From: Owenia fusiformis
Taxonomy: Eukaryota; Annelida; Polychaeta; Sabellida; Oweniidae
DNA length: 64,000 nt
NCBI GenBank assembly: GCA_903813345.2
Contig: CAIIXF020000006.1
Coordinates: forward strand, 13,460,348 to 13,524,347
Direction of reading: 5' to 3'
Under the pieces are notes generated by a model, which was not told the origin of the DNA, ran no database searches, and saw nothing but the letters and a program-made list of their open reading frames with translations. Both the position numbers and the translations under genes were made by a program. Positions 56,501 to 62,500 of the stretch are shown here, piece by piece (position 1 is the first letter of the stretch; every line of letters starts with the position of its first letter).

Positions 56501-59500
56501 GGAAAAATCTTTTTATTTAAATATACCATCATTTGTTAAAAAATGATTAAAATAGTGTATCTAAGCCTTGCATAATCTATGTACAGTAAAACGTGTCTAA
56601 GTGGAATACTTTTGGTACCTCTAATTAGTGTTCCACTTGAGAGATGTTCCTCTTATAGAGGTTGCTTAACATTAAGTCAGTCAGTCTTGGGTCTCTGAAA
56701 AGTGTTCCACTTACAGAGGTGTTCCACTTTAGAGGTGTTCCAGCTTACAGGTTTCACTGTATTTTAAGACGTGTGTATATATATTTTCAGTGTTGGAGAG
56801 TGTCTGCAACAAAGAGGAGTTTCACTTCCAATGGCTAGATCAAACTTAATGACCATCAATGGTAATATTTATAATGGTAAATGGTAATCTAATGGTAAGA
56901 GAAGTCTCTGCTATTTCATTGTCACATTGATTATAGTCCACATCATTACAATGAATGTACATATCTTACATGTAGGTAGGAACACCCTTTTTGGCTATAT
57001 GTAATGTTGGATCATCCAATGTTTTTGTCTTTTTGGTATTTGTTTGTATTGATATTTACTTGCGCTCTACATATGCGTGTCATTTGATGTCATTACTAAA
57101 ATGTTCTAAGAATAGAATTGCATATTAAACAAGAAAAGGGTGAAACCTGTCTAAGTGGAACACTTTTGGTATCTCTTAAAAGTATTCCACTCGGTAGATA
57201 TTTCACTCAGAGAGGTTCATTTAACATTAAGTCAGTTGGTCTTTGGACTTAACACTAACAGAGGTGTTCCACTTCTAGAGATGTTCCACTTAAAAGGTTT
57301 CACTGTATTTTGTTTATATTTCAGGCTATTACCAGATTCTGGACATCTCCCCTGACAATTCCAGTATTCTCTTCTTTGGCTGTAACAACTACATTGATCT
57401 TGGCACACCTTGCGCTCCTGAATCTTTCTACCTAGAATACCTTACTAAGACTCCTCCATTAAGCGATGATGTTAAGAAACAGTTTGATTTAACAGTTGAA
57501 AGGTCTGGTTGTGCTTCAGCTGCTGATGTACGTCCTATGCATATAGATTATGATGGTAAAGTACTTATGCTTTGAGACCATGTTAATACTGTGTTATTTA
57601 AAAAAAAGTATTGAGTTCATGTTTTATTTAAATATTAAAAGAGTGATATGACATTAAAAGTATGTTACCATACAGAGTGGGAAAGAAATATTACATGTAG
57701 TAATGATCTTGTGGTTTGGGATTGTGATAGGATACCAGAATGGTGGACATTGTTTCTTTTTTTGTCTTTTTGGTTTATGTGGGTTTCTTAGGGAGTAGTT
57801 TTTATTGTTACACATTTTTTTTTCTAATTAGCTAAAAATAGAATAGTACATCTGATCAATACCATGGTGATTATTTTGGTTGCTTACCTTCATGTACCAC
57901 TAACAATAACTATCTTACCATTTCTTGATCTCACCTTAGTTGGGGGATAATTCATGGGTGGTAAATGGGGGAGGGATGGCGGGCGAGATTCACTCAGATA
58001 ACAACCTGCTTTCTCCTTGTATCAAGAAATAAATGGAAAATGGCGTTCTTCTGCGCATGTGCGTTGACCTACATTCAACTCTACTTCCTAGTAACCGATT
58101 TGTTTACATCAAATTCTGACAATCGCAACAACAATTAACTACTCCCATAAAACACACATAAAACCAATTAATTTTCAATTAATTGACATTTGTATGCTAG
58201 ATCATAATTTACAATATCGTAAGTGTGTTCACGTACCTGGCTGTGCCCTTACTCGTAGATATTTTTCTTCTTTATCTGCATTAATATTGTATGATCTGTA
58301 AAATGAAGCCCTCTGATTGGTTAGATCTTGTGCTGCACCAATCTGTAGTGCTACTGAAATTGTCCCCATCTCTGGAGCAATATAGAAAATATTGGTAAGA
58401 ATCTCAGTAGCAATACAGAGAATACAGAGTATTTCCTATACTAGGGATTATCTCCCTAAGTAAAATGTATTTGCCTAAGATCACACAATAAAAATAGAAT
58501 GATTTGAAGTGCAACAGGATAAATTCTGCTCTCAATATTCTCAACTTAGCCTCTTGCCAATACAGGATTTCTTGAGCAGAATATATCCAGTATTGCACTT
58601 CAAATCATTCAATAACTTATAACACTGCTTAGTCTCTCTTCTTGTGCTTACTATATACAGTAAAACCTGTCTAATCCGAACGCCACTGGGACCAGTCAAA
58701 TTGTTAAGATTAGCAGGTGTTTGACATAACAGGTGTTTTCATAGTATGGGAGATAGCATTGAGACGTAGAAAAATTGTTCACATTACATTGAGATTTGAG
58801 TATAGCAGGTATTAGGAAATACAGGTTTTACTGCAATTGCAATATTGTTGTATGTATTAGTTCCATGGCTTTTATTTCAGGCCAGTGCCTTCCAGACCGA
58901 AGTAAGCCAATCAACCAGCCTTATACTGAGACTTGCCAGGTGAAAGATATCAAAACTCAAGTTGACTTAGATAAAAAACTAGTAAGTTCATTCATATTGC
59001 AGTTGCCCAATCTCATTAACTGTCAACTTTTCTGCAACATCTTCATTAACAGGTGGCACAACTTCAAGAGTAGATGGTAAATAAAAACGGGATATTTTGC
59101 ACATTGTGGACTACCACTGGGTTCAAACTAAGAACATAACTTACTTTTTAGTTCAAAGGTCGGTGGTATGGAAGAGTTCATATCTCTGACACAAGTGAAT
59201 CATCATTTGGGTCATCATCAACAGCTTATGTTGATGTACTCGAGGATGGCAACATAACAATAACATACACCTCTGTAATGTGAGTATTTTGTTTAATAAC
59301 AGAGTAAATACATGTACACGATAGCCATTCTATTGAGTTGGTGTAAATGTCAAAGCATTTAATAAATACAGAATATCACATCATTTTGAGTGATATCATT
59401 TTTATCGCCGAGTTGATATCAAATATCAACACGAGTGAGCGAAGCGAATGAGTGTTGATATTTGATATCTACGAGGCGATAAAATGATATCACGAGAAAT

Positions 59501-62500
59501 TATGTGATATTGGGTTTATCCCATGATTACGATCACCTTGTGATATAGTTCGTCATAAATACAATTTTTTAATCGTTATTTAGCAGCCTTCTAATCAAAT
59601 TATATACACAATCGTAATTTAGTACACCAATGAAACTTAAAGAGAATAAATTAACGGACCTATTTTCTAAAAAGAGAATAAATTATCTGACCTGATTTCC
59701 AACAATATTGTGGCGCGAAATGCAAATTAGATATCACACAGATATGCGTGAGATAAACGATATCACACGCATATGAGTTTGATAAACGATTTTCTGGAAA
59801 ATATCACAAGGATTTCAATGATATCAGAAATATCAATAGCTGTTATTGTACAGATAACACATTAATCGTGGGATAAAAATGTTTATCACATCTCAAACTA
59901 GAATGATGGACTCTAATTGGTCAGATCACGTCACACTCTCCATCGTGTAATAATGCTATAATATTCTTTATCTTGTTCGAAGCTTTTTATTAGATCATGA
60001 TATTTTGAAATGTTGAGTAAGAATTTTGGAATATTGTTATGACACTTGAGGTTTGATTAATAATTTAGATGTAAGGATTATATAGATACTAATTGGTTGT
60101 TTTACTCAGTGATGGAGAATGTCAAGAACCTGTTAAAGCCATGTTGACCCCAACAGAAGACCCTGGTACTTTCCTTGGATATGCTCTTGGTGTAACAAGT
60201 AAGTCAATTTTAAACATTTGGCTGAATAGTTCACTGTTATTCTTTGTCTTATTGTAATCAACAGAGTGAATACTTTGCACTTATGTCACAATTGTCTTTC
60301 CAATCATCTGTTATGTCTAATTTATGTATGTATATCTAAAGTAGACACATATACAATTGTACACCTATTAATTTCCTTTTTTCTAGGCATAATAAAAATT
60401 ATCTTTACGAATTATGAGATTGCCTTGGTGTACCAGTGTGACAGTGTGTTGGAAACTGGAGAATGCAGTGAAAAGCATCTTCATCTTGATGTTCTTAGTC
60501 GAACCACATCAGATAAAATAAACACCATCCTAATAGCTGAGCTGAATATATACTTACAGAAATACTGTATTGATTCTACGCGATTGAAAAAAACAGACCA
60601 GGAAGGTAACTGTGAAATTATTGAATGTGAGATAATGTTTTAGGATGTTGGGAGGTTCTTTCCTTTCGAGTTCATTTTCTGGATTTCACATTTTGATTTA
60701 GATTCTGTACATAATCAATGATACTGTGAAGGGCAGCATTGGAATGAAACATGAATTATAAAGTAACCCCTATAAATGATACCAAGTAGAACTCATCTTG
60801 AACGTGGTTACATTACATACAGTAAAACCTGTAAAGTGGGACACCTCCTTTAGTGTAACACTTAAAATTATCAACTAATTAATGTCAAATAAACCTCTGT
60901 AAATGGAACACCTCTCTAGTGCAACATTAGGCCTATTTTAAAATATCAAATATATAAAATATCAAAATTGTTCCTCTTACACAGGTCAATGTACTTAAAT
61001 ATTTTTATATATATGGTTTTAAAATTGGTTGTGCTTTTCTTCTTAATGTGTTTTTGTTCTCCGTTTTCCCCTTTCATAGCACTTGTTCTTATATATTTAG
61101 GTAGATGTAATGTGTATTCAAGCCTCAACAGAACATGTAACGTTGACGAAGTGGCAGTGCAGCAACAGTTTAATGCTTCTAAAGTAAGGACAAAATATTT
61201 GTTGTGGATAATGGAATGATGGCCCAAATTCGTCAATCCTCAATTTTTATTACAATTAGATAGCATTCATGTTAAAGTGATAAATTCTGGATAAAAGAAT
61301 AACAACTATTCCAGCATATTTCTATGTTTCAGTTCTATGGTAAATGGTATGATATCGCTCGAACAAGGTACACTGAGGGAAATACATACGAGCAGGGTAT
61401 AGGTGTCTTCCAACCAGGAGGTAGTGATGATGAAATGTATATGTACTATGTAGGCCTAGATAAGTAAGTACCAGTTCAGTGATAGAGAGGTTCAGAAGAG
61501 AACCTGCATTTGAGCATGTAATATTTTGACCCCAGTAGATTACTATTTCGCTCTCAATTCACCTCTCCATGGGCCTAATTACAATTATTTTCCATATATC
61601 ATTACACTCAATCGGCCAAGAACTAATTCATAGTTCTACACATTCGCATACAAGTTCTTTAAAAAACATGTTCCTAAACCTTCCTAATTACTACATGTAC
61701 ATATAACTAGATTATGAGTTGTGTGGGTCTAATTGTCTGTATGTTAAAGTTAAGCAATTGCAAAACACTATTTTATTTCATCCAAAAGTCCATGTGCCAC
61801 ATAGTGGTGATGATTGGTCATTCCTACAGATTCCCAGCAGACATAGAATAAGTTAATTTTATAAAATAATATGATAATTGGAACAATTTGGTGAAATACG
61901 TGTATACTGTATATACCCCATGATAATGTACGCTTTTACTGTAGAGCTGGAGTTTGTATAGATCCTGTGAAAGGACTTCTGAAATTCAGAGACCCCTCCA
62001 AGCAAAATGGTGACTTCATGATATACATAGATATTGCTGTAGATCAATGGAAAACAGAAATAAGTAAGCCATAGATTAATAATGTGTATGATACTAATGC
62101 TATTTCAAAGGATAATCCATTTGGGAAAATATGTAAATATGGTTAATGATGAAAAAAGAAAATCACATTCAGGCCTATAATAGCTAAACAGATATATTGT
62201 CATTACTCCTAGTCAAAGTACCTCCAAAGTGAAATAAGTTTTAATTTCGCAAATTTTGAGAAAACATGATTTCATGGCCACTAAGTTTTGCGGATTTCAC
62301 AAGTTAAGATCCCATTATTCTCTGAATCCTAATGGGCTTTCAATTAGCCCATGGAATCCTCAAGCTCTCTAAATAAGGTTACCTCATGTACAGTAAGTAA
62401 ACCGAACGTATGTCATATTTGGATAAGACAATTACTACTAGATCTTGGTCAATGGTACGTTGCACCTTAACCTCTATTACATCGTCATTTTCAATTTATT

